Assembly (NCBI RefSeq): GCF_963583255.1
Contig: NC_084818.1
Span: 14,882,222-14,946,221 of the forward strand
Direction: 5' to 3'
Length of the DNA stretch: 64,000 nt
From: Pyrus communis
Taxonomy: Eukaryota > Streptophyta > Magnoliopsida > Rosales > Rosaceae
Shown here: one piece after another, positions 36,199 to 47,374 of the stretch
Position numbering within the stretch: the stretch's first letter is position 1
Layout of the letters: each line of letters opens with the position of its first letter
Made by a program: the position numbers and the translations under genes
The notes under the pieces: generated by a model
What the model was told of the DNA's origin: nothing
The model's database searches: none
What the model saw: only the letters and a program-made list of their open reading frames with translations

Positions 36199-36926
36199 TG
36201 GCCGAAGAACCTCTGATGCCAAAGTTAGAATTTAGAGAGAAAGTGTTTGAGAATTTTAGAGAATTTTAGCAAGAGAATTGGAAGGGAGTCTTTGTCTTTG
36301 GGAGAGAATGGATAGCTTTTTATAGGTGAATGGCCAACCTCTTTGGGTGAGAGAGGACCGGCCACCTAGCTCCTTTTGTGGGCTAGGTTCTTGATTTGTT
36401 TCAAATTGGGAGTTATGAAATAATTAGCTAATTAATCAAAATAATTCCATAATTAACTTAGCTAATTATTACCATAAAAAGGAAAGATGTGACAGGAAAG
36501 GTAGAAAGCATGGTTGATTTCTTTGGGGGTGGAGGATAACCGGCTTTATTGTGCTTTTTGGGTAAAATGGATGACTTAATTGACAATTAAGGGCTTAATT
36601 AGGCAATTAACCCATTAATTAGTCAATTATTATGTTTTTAGAATGAATGTTTTAGGAATTATGGAATGAATAAATTATTTAACTAATTGATTAGCTAAAT
36701 AATGAAGTAGAAAATATATGGAATGAGATAGGTTTTGGGAATTACCTTGTAGATGGGATTTGATGAAATAGGTTTTGAATTGTTACCTATTTTGGGCACT
36801 TTCGACTTTGTTGAGGGATGATTGCCCGCTGCTCGCACGTAGGAATCCCGTTATGCCTCAAGGGTATTTTTGCCCTCTTTTGTCCAAAAATCCACGTGTC
36901 GCCTAGTGAATATTTTTGGCTCCACA
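36062..36926 (-). repeat. 5' LTR of the gypsy element, 865 bp
   Basis: It has the full length compared with the shortened partner at 26917. On the minus strand it ends GCATCCACA and is followed by AATTGGTGCTTTCATTGA, the internal start. A T/G homopolymer tract lies at 36166-36197. It shares family with the LTR at 15585-16194. Confidence 0.8.
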
Positions 36927-36931
36927 AGGAT

Positions 36932-38935
36932 AACATTAACTGTTTGTTTAATCTACCATTTTAACGAGATACACAATCTACGAAATTTTTTTTAAGAAAA
37001 CCATTAAATTTGTTTATGCACACTCTGAGATCACATACGTAAAAAATCCCAAAAATAATAATAATAATAATACATTCAAAGATTAGATAAAGGAAGAAAA
37101 GTTTTCAACGGTTATAAATGAAAATCACAATTTAACGATTATTTTAGCTCTGATTTTAATGATTTTTTTACAGCTACACTCATCGATCCTATAAGAATGC
37201 AATGAACGAATTTGATCTTCAATTTACAATATTTACACGAGTGGATCTTATTTTATACTTAATGAAAGTATAACATTAACTCTAAATGTTTGTTTAATCT
37301 ACCGTTTTGACGCGATACACAATTCTACAAAACGAGTTTCAACAATCCAACCGTCAAACTTGTTTTTACACACTTCAAGATCACATAAGTAAAAAATCGT
37401 AAAAAACAAACATTCATAGTTTACGTAACGGAACAAAAGTTTTGGACGGTTATAAAGTTAATTTAATAGTTATTTAGCTTCGATTTTGATGATTTTTTAC
37501 AGCTACACTCCTCGACCCTATAAGAATGCAATGAATGAATTCAATCTTCAATTTAAAATATTTACACCAGTGGATATCACAAAATCTTATTTTATACTTA
37601 ATGGAAATATAACATTAACTCTAAGTGTTTGTTTAATCTATCATTTTGATGCGATACACATTCTTCAAAACTAGTTTCAACGATCTAACCAGCAAACTTG
37701 TTTGTACACACTCCGAGATCGCATACATAAAAAATCGCAAAAAACAAATATTCAGATATTAGATAACGTAATAAAAGTTTTCGACGGTTATAAACGAAAA
37801 ATTACAATTTAACAGTTAATTTAGCTCTAATAAGATGCAATGAACAAATTTGATCTTCAATTTAAAATATTTACACTTGTGGATACCACAAAATCTTGTT
37901 TTATACTTAATGAAAGTATAACATTAACTCTAAATGTTAGTTTAATCTACCGTTTTGACGTGATACGCATTCTATGAAACTATTTTCAACAATCCAACCG
38001 TCAAACTTGTTTGTACACACTCTGAGATCGCATACGTAAAAGATCACAAAAATCAAATATTCAAAGATTAGGTAACAGAATAAAAAACGAAAAATCATAA
38101 TTTAACAGTTATTTTAACTCCGATTTTGATAATTTTTTACAGCTACGCTCCTCGATCCTATAAGAATGGAATGAAAGAATTCGATCTTCAATTTAAAATA
38201 TTTACACTAGTGGATATCACAAAATCTTATTTTTTATTTAATGGTAGTATAACATTAACTCTAAGTGTTTGTTTAATCTACCGTTTTGACGCGATACACA
38301 TTCTACGAAAACTTTTTTCAATGATCCAACCATCAAACTTGTTCGTACACACTCCAAGATCGCATATGTAAAAAATTGCAAAAAACAAACATTCAGAGAT
38401 TCGGTAACGGAACAAAAGTTTTCGACGGTTATAAACAAAAAATCATAATTTAATCTTCAATTCAAAATATTTATACTAGTGGATACCACAAAATCTATAC
38501 TTAATGGAAGTGTAATGTTAACTAAGTGTTTGTTTAATCTACCAATTTGATGGGATACCAACTTGATGATTTTTTACAACTACACTCATCGACCCTATAA
38601 GAATGCAATGAACGAATTTGATCTTCAATTCAAAATATTTATACTAGTGGATACCACAAAATCTATACTTAATGGAAGTATAATGTTAACCAAGTGTTTG
38701 TTTAATCTACCAATTTGATGGGATACCAATTCTACGAAAAAAAATTTCAACAATCCAACCATCAAATTTGTTTGTACACACTCCAAGATCGCATACGTAA
38801 AAAATCGCAAAAAACAAACATTCAGAGATTAGGTAACGGAACGAAAATTTTGACAATTATAAACAAAAAATCAAAATTTAACGGTTATTTTAGCTCTGAT
38901 TTTGATGATTTTTTACACATACAAATTTAAAAAAA
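36932..38935 (+). repeat. Tandem array, second part (CACTA inner repeat)
   Basis: About six more units. The mark TATACTTAATG appears near 37254, 37597, 37903, 38234 (as TTTATTTAATGG), 38495 and 38665, so units are about 306-340 bp with two shortened ones (about 265 and 170 bp) at the right. Units differ by scattered changes and small gaps, so the array is old. The same unit occurs in inverted orientation in the second CACTA at 55925-57360. Confidence 0.85.
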
Positions 38936-39141
38936 AACCAAAGAATATTAAAATTATGCTTATCTAATCATGATTATTCATTAAATTCAAGTTTTGTACA
39001 TCTTCATACCAATTATAGCGAAAAAATATATTAATTTAACATAAATAAATATTTAATCGCCCAAGAAAAAAATATAAAAAAATATTTATATTATATTAAT
39101 ATTAACTAGCATTTGCCTACACACTTTGTGTGTATGAACAC

Positions 39142-39664
39142 TGTCACATCCGAGCCCGGGCGAGACCACTCCCCAGGCCCGCTCCACTACCGTAGCACGA
39201 TATTGTCCGCTTTGGGCTTACCATTCCCTCACGGTTTTGTTTTTGGGAACTCACGAGCAAGTTCCCAGTGGGTCACCCATCCTGGGATTGCTCTAGCCCC
39301 TTCTCGCTTAACTTACAATCCACCCCCCTTAGGGGCCCGACGTCCTCGTCGGCACACCACGACCAGGGTTAGGCTCTGATACCAATTGTCACATCCGAGC
39401 CCGAGCAGGACCACTCCCCGGGCTCGCTCCACCACCGTAGCACGATATTGTCCGCTTTGGGCTTACCATTCCTTCACGGTTTTGTTTTTGAGAACTCACG
39501 AGCAAGTTCCAAGTGGGTCACCCATCCTGGGATTGCTCTAGCCCCTTCTCGCTTAACTTTGGAGTTCCTACGGAACCCGAAGCCAGTGAGCTCCCAAAAG
39601 GCCTCGTGCAAGGTAGGGATGAGAATATACATTTAAACTCCCCTGGGCGATGTGGGATGTTACA
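39142..39664 (-). mobile_element. Cassandra TRIM, copy 1 (left LTR truncated)
   Basis: The right LTR (39387-39664) begins TGTCACATCC and ends GGGATGTTACA. The left LTR (39142-39316) has the same start but lacks its second half. Between them lies a 70-bp core with GGCTCTGATACCAAT, the reverse complement of a tRNA-Met primer site (TGGTATCAGAGCC), and a C-rich stretch that is a polypurine tract on the minus strand. AACAC duplications flank the element (39137-39141 and 39665-39669). The LTR holds a segment that matches 5S rRNA on the minus strand, the mark of Cassandra. Confidence 0.85.
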
Positions 39665-40071
39665 AACACATTTTTAAAATGAGAAGAAGAAGGAGGGAGG
39701 GAGGGAGAACGTGGGGGGAGTGGGAGGTTATTATTTTATTTTATTTTTTTAATATTGAAGGTATTTTAACATCACCTTTACGTGAAGCTTCAATAAAAAA
39801 CAATAAAATTTGGACCTGTGAAATTACATTATTACCCATCATTTTTTTTGTGTGATAGAAGACTAATTTGTCTTTTCACCCTATTTTGGTTGACAAAGAG
39901 GGTTTCATTAATTAGTAGAGATTAGTTTGAAGAATATATTTAATTGACTATTTGTGTTTGATATAACTGCAGAGTTAATGAAAAAAATTTGAAAAAATTT
40001 GTGTTGAATATAACCGCCAGAGTTAGTACAAAAAATTCGAAAATAATATGATATAATCTGACACATTACTT

Positions 40072-40698
40072 TGTCACATCCCGGCTCGGGGCGGATCACT
40101 TCCCGGGCCCGATCCACCACCGTAGCACGATATTGTCCGCTTTGGGCTTACCATTCCCTCACGGTTTTGTTTTTAGGAACTCACGAGCAACTTCCCAGTG
40201 GGTCACCCATCATGGGATTGCTCTAGCCCCCTTCTCGCTTAAGTTCGAAGTTCTTACGGAACCCGAAGCTAGTGAGCTCCCAAAAGGCCTCGTGCTAGGT
40301 AAGGATGGGAATATACATTTAAGGATCACTCCCCTGGGCGATGTGGGATGTCACAATCCACCCCCCTTAGGGGCCTGACGTCCTCGTCGGCACATTTCCG
40401 GCCAGGGATTGGCTCTGATACCAATTTGTCACATCCCGGCCCGGGGCGGGCCCGCTCCACCACCGTAGCACGATATTGTCCGCTTTGGGCTTACCATTCC
40501 CTCACGGTTTTGTTTTTGGGAACTCACGAGCAACTTCCCAGTGGGTCACCCATCATGGGATTGCTCTAGCCCCCTTCTCGCTTAACTTCGGAGTTCAAAC
40601 GGAACCCGAAGCCAGTGAGCTCCCAAAAGGCCTCGTGCTAGGTAAGGATGGGAATATACATTTAAGGATCACTCCCCTAGGCGATGTGGGATGTCACA
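40072..40698 (-). mobile_element. Cassandra TRIM, copy 2 (complete)
   Basis: LTRs at 40072-40355 (284 bp) and 40427-40698 (272 bp) begin TGTCACATCCCGG and end GATGTGGGATGTCACA. The 71-bp core carries the primer-site complement GGCTCTGATACCAAT next to the right LTR and a C-rich stretch next to the left one, so the element runs right to left. ACTT flanks both sides (40068-40071 and 40699-40702). It encodes nothing; such elements depend on other retrotransposons. Confidence 0.88.
40521..40609 (-). other. 5S rRNA-derived segment in Cassandra LTR
   Basis: On the minus strand the order GAACTCCGAAGTTAAGCG, then a GAG...AGCAATCCCATGATGGGTGACCCACTGGGAAG and CTCGTGAG-like end follows the 3' two-thirds of plant 5S rRNA (GAACTCCGCAGTTAAGCG, GGATGGGTGACCTCCTGGGAAG, TCCTCGTG). 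Equivalent segments lie at 40178-40262 and 39493-39580. In Cassandra this carries Pol III promoter boxes. It is not a working 5S gene. Confidence 0.8.
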
Positions 40699-41049
40699 AC
40701 TTACTCATATCGGATATATCCGTCATAATTGGTTATAATTATTTAAAAAATAATCTGGTGGAGTCAAATGCCGTTTCATTATTCTTGTCGGATATATCTG
40801 ACAGTAATACTTTGTTATCCGACACTTTTTAAACATGTTGTCTGAAATATTTTATTCGACAGTAATAGTATAAAATCGCCACCATTGTTCGATACATTAA
40901 ACCAATTTTGTAGTAGTGTGTGGCATGCTTCATTGGCATATGCATAATTATTATAAATATTTCATTACTATGTCCCCAAAAAAAAAGACCATTGATAAAT
41001 GCTTAATTAGTAATTAAAAATTTAATTGACCTTTGGCTAAATAACTTTT

Positions 41050-41190
41050 TTTTTAATACATACAGTATTAGCTCAAATTCTCACAATGTGCTAGTTATAA
41101 TAATTTGGTTCAAATTCACTTTTGGCAAGAATCAAACCTAAGATCTCTAACTTACAAGTGAAACAAAATACCATTAGACCACAATAAGTG
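41050..41190 (-). mobile_element. tRNA-derived SINE, minus strand
   Basis: On the minus strand TGTGGTCTAATGGTATTTTG near 41168-41186 is A-box-like, and TTAGGTTTGATTCTTGCC near 41120-41142 is B-box-like. The tail part ACTAGCACATTGTGAG matches the 3' part of the SINE at 23084. No clean target duplication was found. Confidence 0.65.
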
Positions 41191-41340
41191 GCGGATTCTC
41201 ATTTATCGGTGGTATTAATATCATTTGGATTGCATTGCTTACAAGTAAAGGGTAATAAAATGAACTCGCAGCTCTTGTAAAATAAACTCACCAGAAGGCA
41301 GAAAAAGCAAATCTCTGGTCAACATAATGTTTAACACCGA

Positions 41341-41364
41341 TTATTATTATTATTATTATTATTA
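41341..41364. repeat. (TTA)n microsatellite
   Basis: About eight ATT/TTA units in a row. Confidence 0.8.
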
Positions 41365-41599
41365 ATATACTTACGCTAAGAGGTGTGAAATTTGAGATAA
41401 GCCACATAATTGGCTAGCTATAGAATTTTAGTGTCAAACTTGCTATCTAAAGAGAGTGAGAACCTAAGATTTGCTACCTAAAAGTGGACAAAAATACTAG
41501 CAAACTGCTCAATGGCAAAGCCAATTATTATTGAAATCAAGAAAGCGTCCTCAGACATCTCATGCCATATTTAAATAGAGGAAGTTAATTTGAGTTTAA

Positions 41600-41725
41600 A
41601 GACTATAGTAGTACTACAATTTAGTGATATCCCCTTCACTTGTAAATGAGAAGGTTTAAATTTAGTTCATGTGTATGGCGAGTTCAATACCGCGCTATTA
41701 TGACAAACTCATTGTGTGTGACTTG
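41600..41725 (+). mobile_element. Degenerate SINE-like sequence
   Basis: TATAGTAGTACTACAATTTAGTGATATC, then CACTTGTAAATGAGAAGGTTTAAATTTAG and ACAAACTCATTGTG follow the order of the SINE family at 23084 and 41050 but with many differences. Confidence 0.4.
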
Positions 41726-42045
41726 TACACGAAATGTCCATAAACCCTAGTGTAAATGAGTTTTGGAGTATTTTGGCTATTAATGATAAATTCTAGGGCT
41801 GGAAAAAAATCCCAAAAATCCCAAACCAAACCGAATTTTTCGGTATGGGATTCGGTATTGCATCTCCATTTTTTCGGTATTCCCATACCGAATCGAAATA
41901 AATATTATATATATATATATATATATTATTTTTTAATTATAAGAGAGAATTATTTTACCCGTTCATTGTTTTAGATTTAATCTGTGTCGTTCATTTGTTT
42001 TTAGGTTAGATCCCCCATTTCAATTTTCACTTCTGTTCCATACTT

Positions 42046-42176
42046 CCACCAGCCTTCCTTCACGGCTTCACCAGAATCACCCATTTCAATTTGTTTGTGA
42101 GCTTGAAGTTGCAAACACAGCCGCTGTGCGTGTGCCACTGCCACCAGCCTTCCTTCACGGCTTCACCAGAATCACC
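42046..42176 (+). repeat. 36-bp direct repeats in the transposase leader exon
   Basis: CCACCAGCCTTCCTTCACGG and what follows occurs at 42046-42081 and again, identical, at 42141-42176. Shorter copies of CCAGCCTTCCTTCAC lie near 42223 and 42285. The leader exon seems to end near 42421 (AAATTAG/GTAATT). Confidence 0.7.
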
Positions 42177-43467
42177 ACCCAGCTTGCCTTCCTTCGAATC
42201 GTCTCTGACTCTCCAGCGGCCCAGCCTTCCTTCACAAATCAACACCCAGCCACCGCCACGCCAAAGCATCAAGGACAGAACTCTCCAGCCTTCCTTCACG
42301 ATTCCTTCACGAATCGTCTCCGACACTTGCGAGTTGCGATCTCTCTCTCTTGGGCAATTTTCCCTCATAGACAGAACTCTCAATCTAGCACTGAGTCCGA
42401 GTCTCACTCTCACCCAAATTAGGTAATTAATTTATGCCGTTGGCAATTTTTTTTGTGTGTGTTAATAACTTATACATTTCTTCCATCTTCATCTGTAACT
42501 CTGTTTGTTAGCTGTATTGAGTGGCTGGGATGAGTTTGGGAGTTGCCCAGTTACCCAGTTGCAGATAGATTTATTCTTACTTCTGTAACATTTTTCTAAG
42601 TTTTGTACTTGGTGTCGGTTCTTTCAGAGGCCAATTTGTATATGTCGTTGTGTAAGGCTAGGTCTAAGCCTTTTAATCAAACAACGGAAAGGAGATTCGG
42701 ATTTGAGATTTGATAATGTTAACATCTCTAAACCCTAAGCGCGAACGCTAATCTTGATTGTTATAATGAATGAATCAATTCTGCAACCTTATTGTTAATA
42801 TGGTTAATCTGAAGTTTCAGTGAATTCTGGGATGGTCTCCCAACTTTCCCTTGAATTTTAACTTACAAATAGATAGAATTATATATTTAAAGCAGAGGAC
42901 TAAACATGCAATTGCAACACGCGGTTGTGCTGAAGGCTGCAGGAACTCAAATGTGTATCAATATCTACTGCGGCCTTTCCAAATCTGAAGTTCCAATATG
43001 TGTGTACAGTACTGGTGCTGTTAGTGTATTATGCTTTCTGAGGTGGGTTCAAATCTTTTAGGCCCAAGTGTGCATGCAAAATTGTTTTTATAACGAGCTT
43101 ACTCTTAAGACGGCGTTGTAAGTTTATATCCAAAAAATATCTCTAAACAGTACTCATTATAAAGAGTCTTTGAACAAATCAATGTTAATCTTCTCGTAGC
43201 GAACTGCTTATTTGATGAATTATGGATGGCTAGACGATATTCAATTTGATTGATTATTTGTTATTGAATGATACATGAAAGTATTGAATAGGCAGATTTC
43301 TTTTGATTTTTGTTATATATTTTGAGTTATTTTTCTCACAACCATATATTTTCTAAGTTGAATGCTCAGATTTTTGAACCATTTATTTTATTTATTGATT
43401 GGAATTTGGATATATGCTGAACTGTGGTTGTGATATATTAATGTGCATTGTTATTTTATTTGTTAGG

Positions 43468-46149
43468 ATGGACGGGTCTAGTAGCCAATCTAGTACACTT
43501 ATGGTCTCGGTATTAGGAAAACGAAAACAAACCCAACCTAGTGGTACCCTTCAACTAGGCACTCCCTCACCTCAAGATTATTTGCATAATGATTATTATG
43601 AAGATTGTTGGGATGATGATCCGGATATGGAGGAGGATATTGCATTAGAACAAATAGAAGAAGATGAGGAAGAAGGGGAAGAGGGGGAAGAAGAAGTAGA
43701 AGAAGAAGAAGAAGAATTAGTGAGACAATGGGAGGGTCCTCCTCGGAAAAAGGGCAATAGGAGAAAGGGTCCAAGTCCGGCGTGGAATGATGCTAAGAGG
43801 GTAACGATCACCGATAATAATGGGGAGAAATCTTTCATGGCCGAATGCAAGCATTGCAAACTCTTAGTACCGACACACCTTATAATTCATGGGACGACGG
43901 GAATTCTTAAGCATTTGAGGAAATGCCCGGGTTCTAGTCTCTTTGAGAATGTGGATCCGAAGCAACCTACATTGACACAAGCGAGGATGGGAGGTCCGGT
44001 TGTCACTCACACTTTCAATCAAAAAAGACTTGATAGGAGATGTGTGAGGTGGATTATAATAGCGGAGATGCCTTTTAGGGTGGTTGATCAAGAAGACTTT
44101 CGAGATTTTATTCGTGATTTGAATCCAAAATACAAACTTCCTAATAGGCATAAGGTGGCGGCGGCGGTTTTGGAGTTGTATGTTGAAGAGAAGGCTAAAA
44201 TAAAAAGTGTGATTGAGGGGTTGAGAGTGAGTATTACAACCGACACTTGGACCTCAATTCAAATGATAAACTACATGGTCATCACGGCCCATTTTTTGGA
44301 CACTAATTGGGGGTTGCATAAGAGGATCCTAAACTTTGTCCAAGTTACTTCTCATAAGGGTGATGATATTGGAAGATGTCTAGAGGTTTGCTTGAATCAT
44401 TGGGGCATTGACAAGGTGTTTAGCATTACCGTTGACAATGCTAGTGCAAATGACACCGCCATTGCATACATGAAAAGAAGATTCAAGTCAAATGGTGCTC
44501 TTTTACTTGACGGGGCTCACTTGCACATGAGGTGCGCTTGTCACATCCTCAATTTGATAGTTAAGGATGGAATGACGGAGCTTAGTTGTGAAATTGATGC
44601 CATAAGAAATTGTGTGAAGTTTATACACTCATCCCCGGCAAGGTTGGAGTCTTTTAGGGAATATTGTGTCTTGTTGAGATTTGATAGGATGTCAAGTATC
44701 CCTTTTGATGTTGTCACAAGGTGGAATGCCACATATGAGATGCTTAATAGTGCTTTCAAGTTTAAAGAAGTGTTCTCTAAGATGGCCTCTGAGTGTGACT
44801 CTTTTATTGCTTACTTTAAAGAGGAGGTCTCGAAAGAGGTTAATGGGGTGACAACAAAGACCAAGCGGGTGGGTCCTCCGGAGGTGGATGATTGGGAAAG
44901 GTCGATGAGTTTTGCTCACTTTCTTAAAAAGTTTTATGATGCCACCTTGACATTGAGTGCAACCCTTACTCCAACGTCACACTTAATACTTAGCACAGTG
45001 ATTGCCTTGCAAGTGGAGATACAAGAACAAATTTTAAACGCCTCTAATGCCACTTTGCAAAGTGTGGCTACCTCAATGAAGCTCAAGTTTGACAAATATT
45101 GGGGTCACATTGAAAAGGTGAATCCTATTCTCTTTGTAGCCCAAGTACTCGACCCTAGGTACAAATTTGATATGTTGGAGACAAATCTAGAAGAGCTCGG
45201 CTATGGATGGGACAAAATAAGGGAGGAGAAAGTAAGGGTTAAAGGCTATGTAACCGAGTTGTATAATGCATAAAAGGAGGGAGTGGTCCTTAGTAGTAAT
45301 AGTACTAGTAGTACTAGTAGTAGTGCTACCTCAAATGTGGAGCAAAGATCAAGTGTTGTACTAGATGATGTGGGGGGTGTGATTGTAGATATTGATGTTG
45401 CTTCAAGGATGACAAAGAAGATCCAACGAAAGAGAGCGGAGGCACAACAAAATGAGATAGCCAATGAAGTGGATACGTACTTCAATGATCCACATCAAAG
45501 CCTAACATATGAGGGTTTCAATCTTTTGGATTGGTGGAAAGGAAATTGTGCTCAATATCCAACTCTTAGTAAAGTTGCTAAAGATGTTTTGGCCCTTCCT
45601 AGTAGCACCGTTGCTAGTGAGAATGCCTTTAGTCTTGGTGGGAGAGTTGTTGATCCTTTTAGAACTTCCTTAACACCTAAAACGGTTGAGGCTTTAGTGT
45701 GTACTAGTGATTGGCTTAGAGGAAAAGAATTTTGTTTCTACAAGGAGCCTACACTTGACGAATTCCATTTCTACAAGGAGCTTGAACGCTTAGAAAGAAG
45801 TAAGTAAACAATTTAATTTCCTCTTTTATTTTCTTAGTATTTATTATCTATTAGACTATAATTCAATGTAAATGATTTGTGATTTATTATTTTAGGCACG
45901 GCTAATTTGGGAGGTGAGGAGAATACAACACAAGAAAATGAAATGCCACCTCCACCTCCTCGACCACTCCAAGTTGAAGTTCAACAACGTCAAAATCAAT
46001 CACTACCTCCACGACCACCCATTGCAAGGGGAAGGGCTCAACCATCAACATCAAGGGGACGAGTACAAGTACCAACAAGAAGGGAGCAACCACAAGCATC
46101 AACAAGATCAAGGGGACGAAGGGGCCGAAGAGGCCAACAATATTTATAG
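43468..46149 (+). pseudogene. hAT transposase with one in-frame stop
   Basis: The likely start is ATG 43468, directly after a TTTGTTAG splice acceptor, not the upstream in-frame ATG at 43399, which would lie in the intron. The first coding exon runs to 45799 (donor GTAAGT), the second from 45896 to 46149. Landmarks: an acidic Glu run; a BED-type zinc finger (CKHCKLLVPTH, then GILKHLRKC); the RNase H-like core with TTDTWTS and VDNASANDTA; CACHILNLIVKDG; and the C-terminal hAT dimerisation domain (WWKGNCAQYPTLSKVAKDVL, SSTVASENAFSLGGRVVD). The last exon is Pro/Arg/Gly-rich. A TAA at 45271-45273 interrupts an otherwise open frame of 861 codons just before the dimerisation domain. Unless read through, the protein lacks that domain. 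Confidence 0.88.
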
Positions 46150-46204
46150 ACTTTAAGCTTTGCTTTTTAGCTTTTGATTTGTAACTTAATTATTGAAACT
46201 TTGG

Positions 46205-46350
46205 CTCATAACTAATTTTTTTGATTTTAGGTTTATTACTTTATTTATTTTAAAACCTTGGCTTGTAACTACTATTTTTGCTTTTGAGTTTGTTACTTTA
46301 TTTATTTTAAAACCTTGGCTTGTAACTATTATTTTTGCTTTTGGGTTTGG
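46205..46350 (+). repeat. Short tandem repeat in hAT 3' region
   Basis: Two to three units of about 62 bases (TTACTTTATTTATTTTAAAACC, then TTGGCTTGTAACTA and TTTTTGCTTTTG) follow the transposase stop. Confidence 0.7.
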
Positions 46351-46787
46351 TACCTAATTTATTTTTATTGCATGCATGATGCATGTGTAGTGGGCAAATT
46401 GAAACTTTGTTATTATTGAAACTTTGTGCACAAATGGGTAGTGGATAGATTGAAACTTAATTTATGAAATTATATCAAATTTGTGCAGTGGGCAGTGGGC
46501 AAATTAGTAGAAATAACAAATTGGCAATTTGGGCCTAAAAGCATAATATGTCAAATTTTAGCCCAAAAACATAATATGTCAAATTTTAGTCCAAAAGCCC
46601 AAAAGCATTTCGGGATTCCCAATTTGTCCCGAAATCCCGAAATTATTTCGGGATTCCCTAAAATTGGGATTCCCGAAAATTTGGTTTGGGATTGGTATTG
46701 AATTTGAGATTCCCAAAAATTTCGGTTTGGGAATCGGGACAAGGGTTTCAGTATGGGATCCCATACCGAACCACCCCTGATAAATTC

Positions 46788-47374
46788 TCATAAATATCGT
46801 TGTTTACTAAAATAAATTTAATTTTAAAAACCTGAAAATAATGGGACTCTTTTGATTGTATATTTTTTATTGTCTACACGAATCTTGAAATTCAAACTCA
46901 TCTAACGGTGATAAATAGGATGGTGAGCATACACCCCACTAAATGGCGGTGAGCAAAAATGCTCTCGTTGAAACAGGCCAAAATCAGTCTTGACAACAGG
47001 CGATGACTTTGAGAAATGAAAGAGTCAGCAACTCCCCAGCAAACATATATAACCAACCTAACCGTCATCTGGAAGTCTGGTAGTTGAAGCTTGACAGGGA
47101 AAGTCATCAGCCTCTTGGTCCTCCTGTAGAGAGAGAAACTCCACGCAAATCCCACACAAGAAGCAAAAACCCTAAATTCCACCAACATATTAAACAAAAA
47201 GAGACAAAATTTAATAGTTTATCTTCCCTACCTTCTCTTCAAAGATCCAATCTTCAAACATATACTTTCCACAAAGATGCGTACTGTCTCTTCCTCTTCT
47301 TCTTACTTGTCGTCGCGAGTCCTACATTTTATGTCTCTCTGGCATTCCCAAAAGTTTTTTCTTAATCTGATAAT
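46788..47374 (+). promoter_or_regulatory. Promoter and 5' leader of the PH1-type ATPase gene
   Basis: A TATA-like CATATATAA lies at 47044-47052, so a start near 47075-47085 is likely. The leader would then be about 290 bases and contains out-of-frame ATGs, including one at 47277 that opens 61 codons overlapping the main start. The hAT element ends at 46779, under 300 bases upstream of the TATA-like box, so its end may affect upstream control. Confidence 0.45.

Larger units (their letters stand above)
26917..36926 (-). mobile_element. Ty3-gypsy element inside the CACTA, rearranged
   Basis: LTRs at 26917-27436 and 36062-36926 share ends (TGTGGATGC...GGCTCCACA on the plus strand) and are flanked by AGTAT (26912-26916) and AGGAT (36927-36931), a 5-bp duplication with one change. 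The coding order on the minus strand is gag (33394-32102) then integrase (31520-30660), so the element runs right to left. Protease, RT and RNase H are missing between gag and integrase. A plus-strand reading frame with coiled coil (28189-29432) lies near the 3' LTR. A solo LTR of another family sits at 33551-35509. Confidence 0.85.
24830..40918. mobile_element. CACTA (En/Spm-type) element, 16.1 kb, non-autonomous and heavily nested
   Basis: The left end CACTACTACAAAA (24830) and the right end TTTTGTAGTAGTG (to 40918) are perfect 13-bp inverted repeats starting with CACTA, flanked by the 3-bp duplication TGT (24827-24829 and 40919-40921). Both are hallmarks of the CACTA superfamily. Subterminal regions hold many copies of the palindromic motif TCGGATATAACCGA and variants on both strands (near 24890, 25055, 25890, 40710, 40790). 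I find no TnpA or TnpD-like coding sequence. Removing the gypsy element (26917-36926) and two Cassandra elements leaves about 4.9 kb, close to the 4.1-kb relative at 55142-59272. Confidence 0.9.
41794..46779 (+). mobile_element. Ac-like hAT transposon, complete, 4986 bp
   Basis: The ends TAGGGCTGG (left) and CCACCCCTG (right) are imperfect inverted repeats with the TAGGG/CAGGG asymmetry known from maize Ac. They are flanked by perfect 8-bp copies of ATAAATTC (41786-41793 and 46780-46787), the hAT target size. Subterminal regions on both sides hold many CGGTATGGGATTCGG- and TTCGGGATTCCC-like motifs on both strands, as expected for transposase binding sites. The element carries one transposase gene in the plus direction with a leader exon, an intron and a short last exon. 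Confidence 0.93.

Noticed and set aside
26281..38935. Tandem repeat as CRISPR array
   Set aside because: Units are about 330 bp and diverged, there are no short identical repeats with unique spacers, and the context is a plant transposon.
40521..40609. A 5S rRNA gene
   Set aside because: Only the 3' part resembles 5S, it is repeated in the LTRs of Cassandra elements and shows many changes.
42060..42426. Overlapping frames in the hAT leader on both strands
   Set aside because: Proline/serine-rich shadows of a pyrimidine-rich leader exon with 36-bp repeats.
43399..43467. Upstream in-frame ATG as hAT transposase start
   Set aside because: It precedes a TTTGTTAG acceptor and reads hydrophobic intron-like sequence; 43468 fits better.
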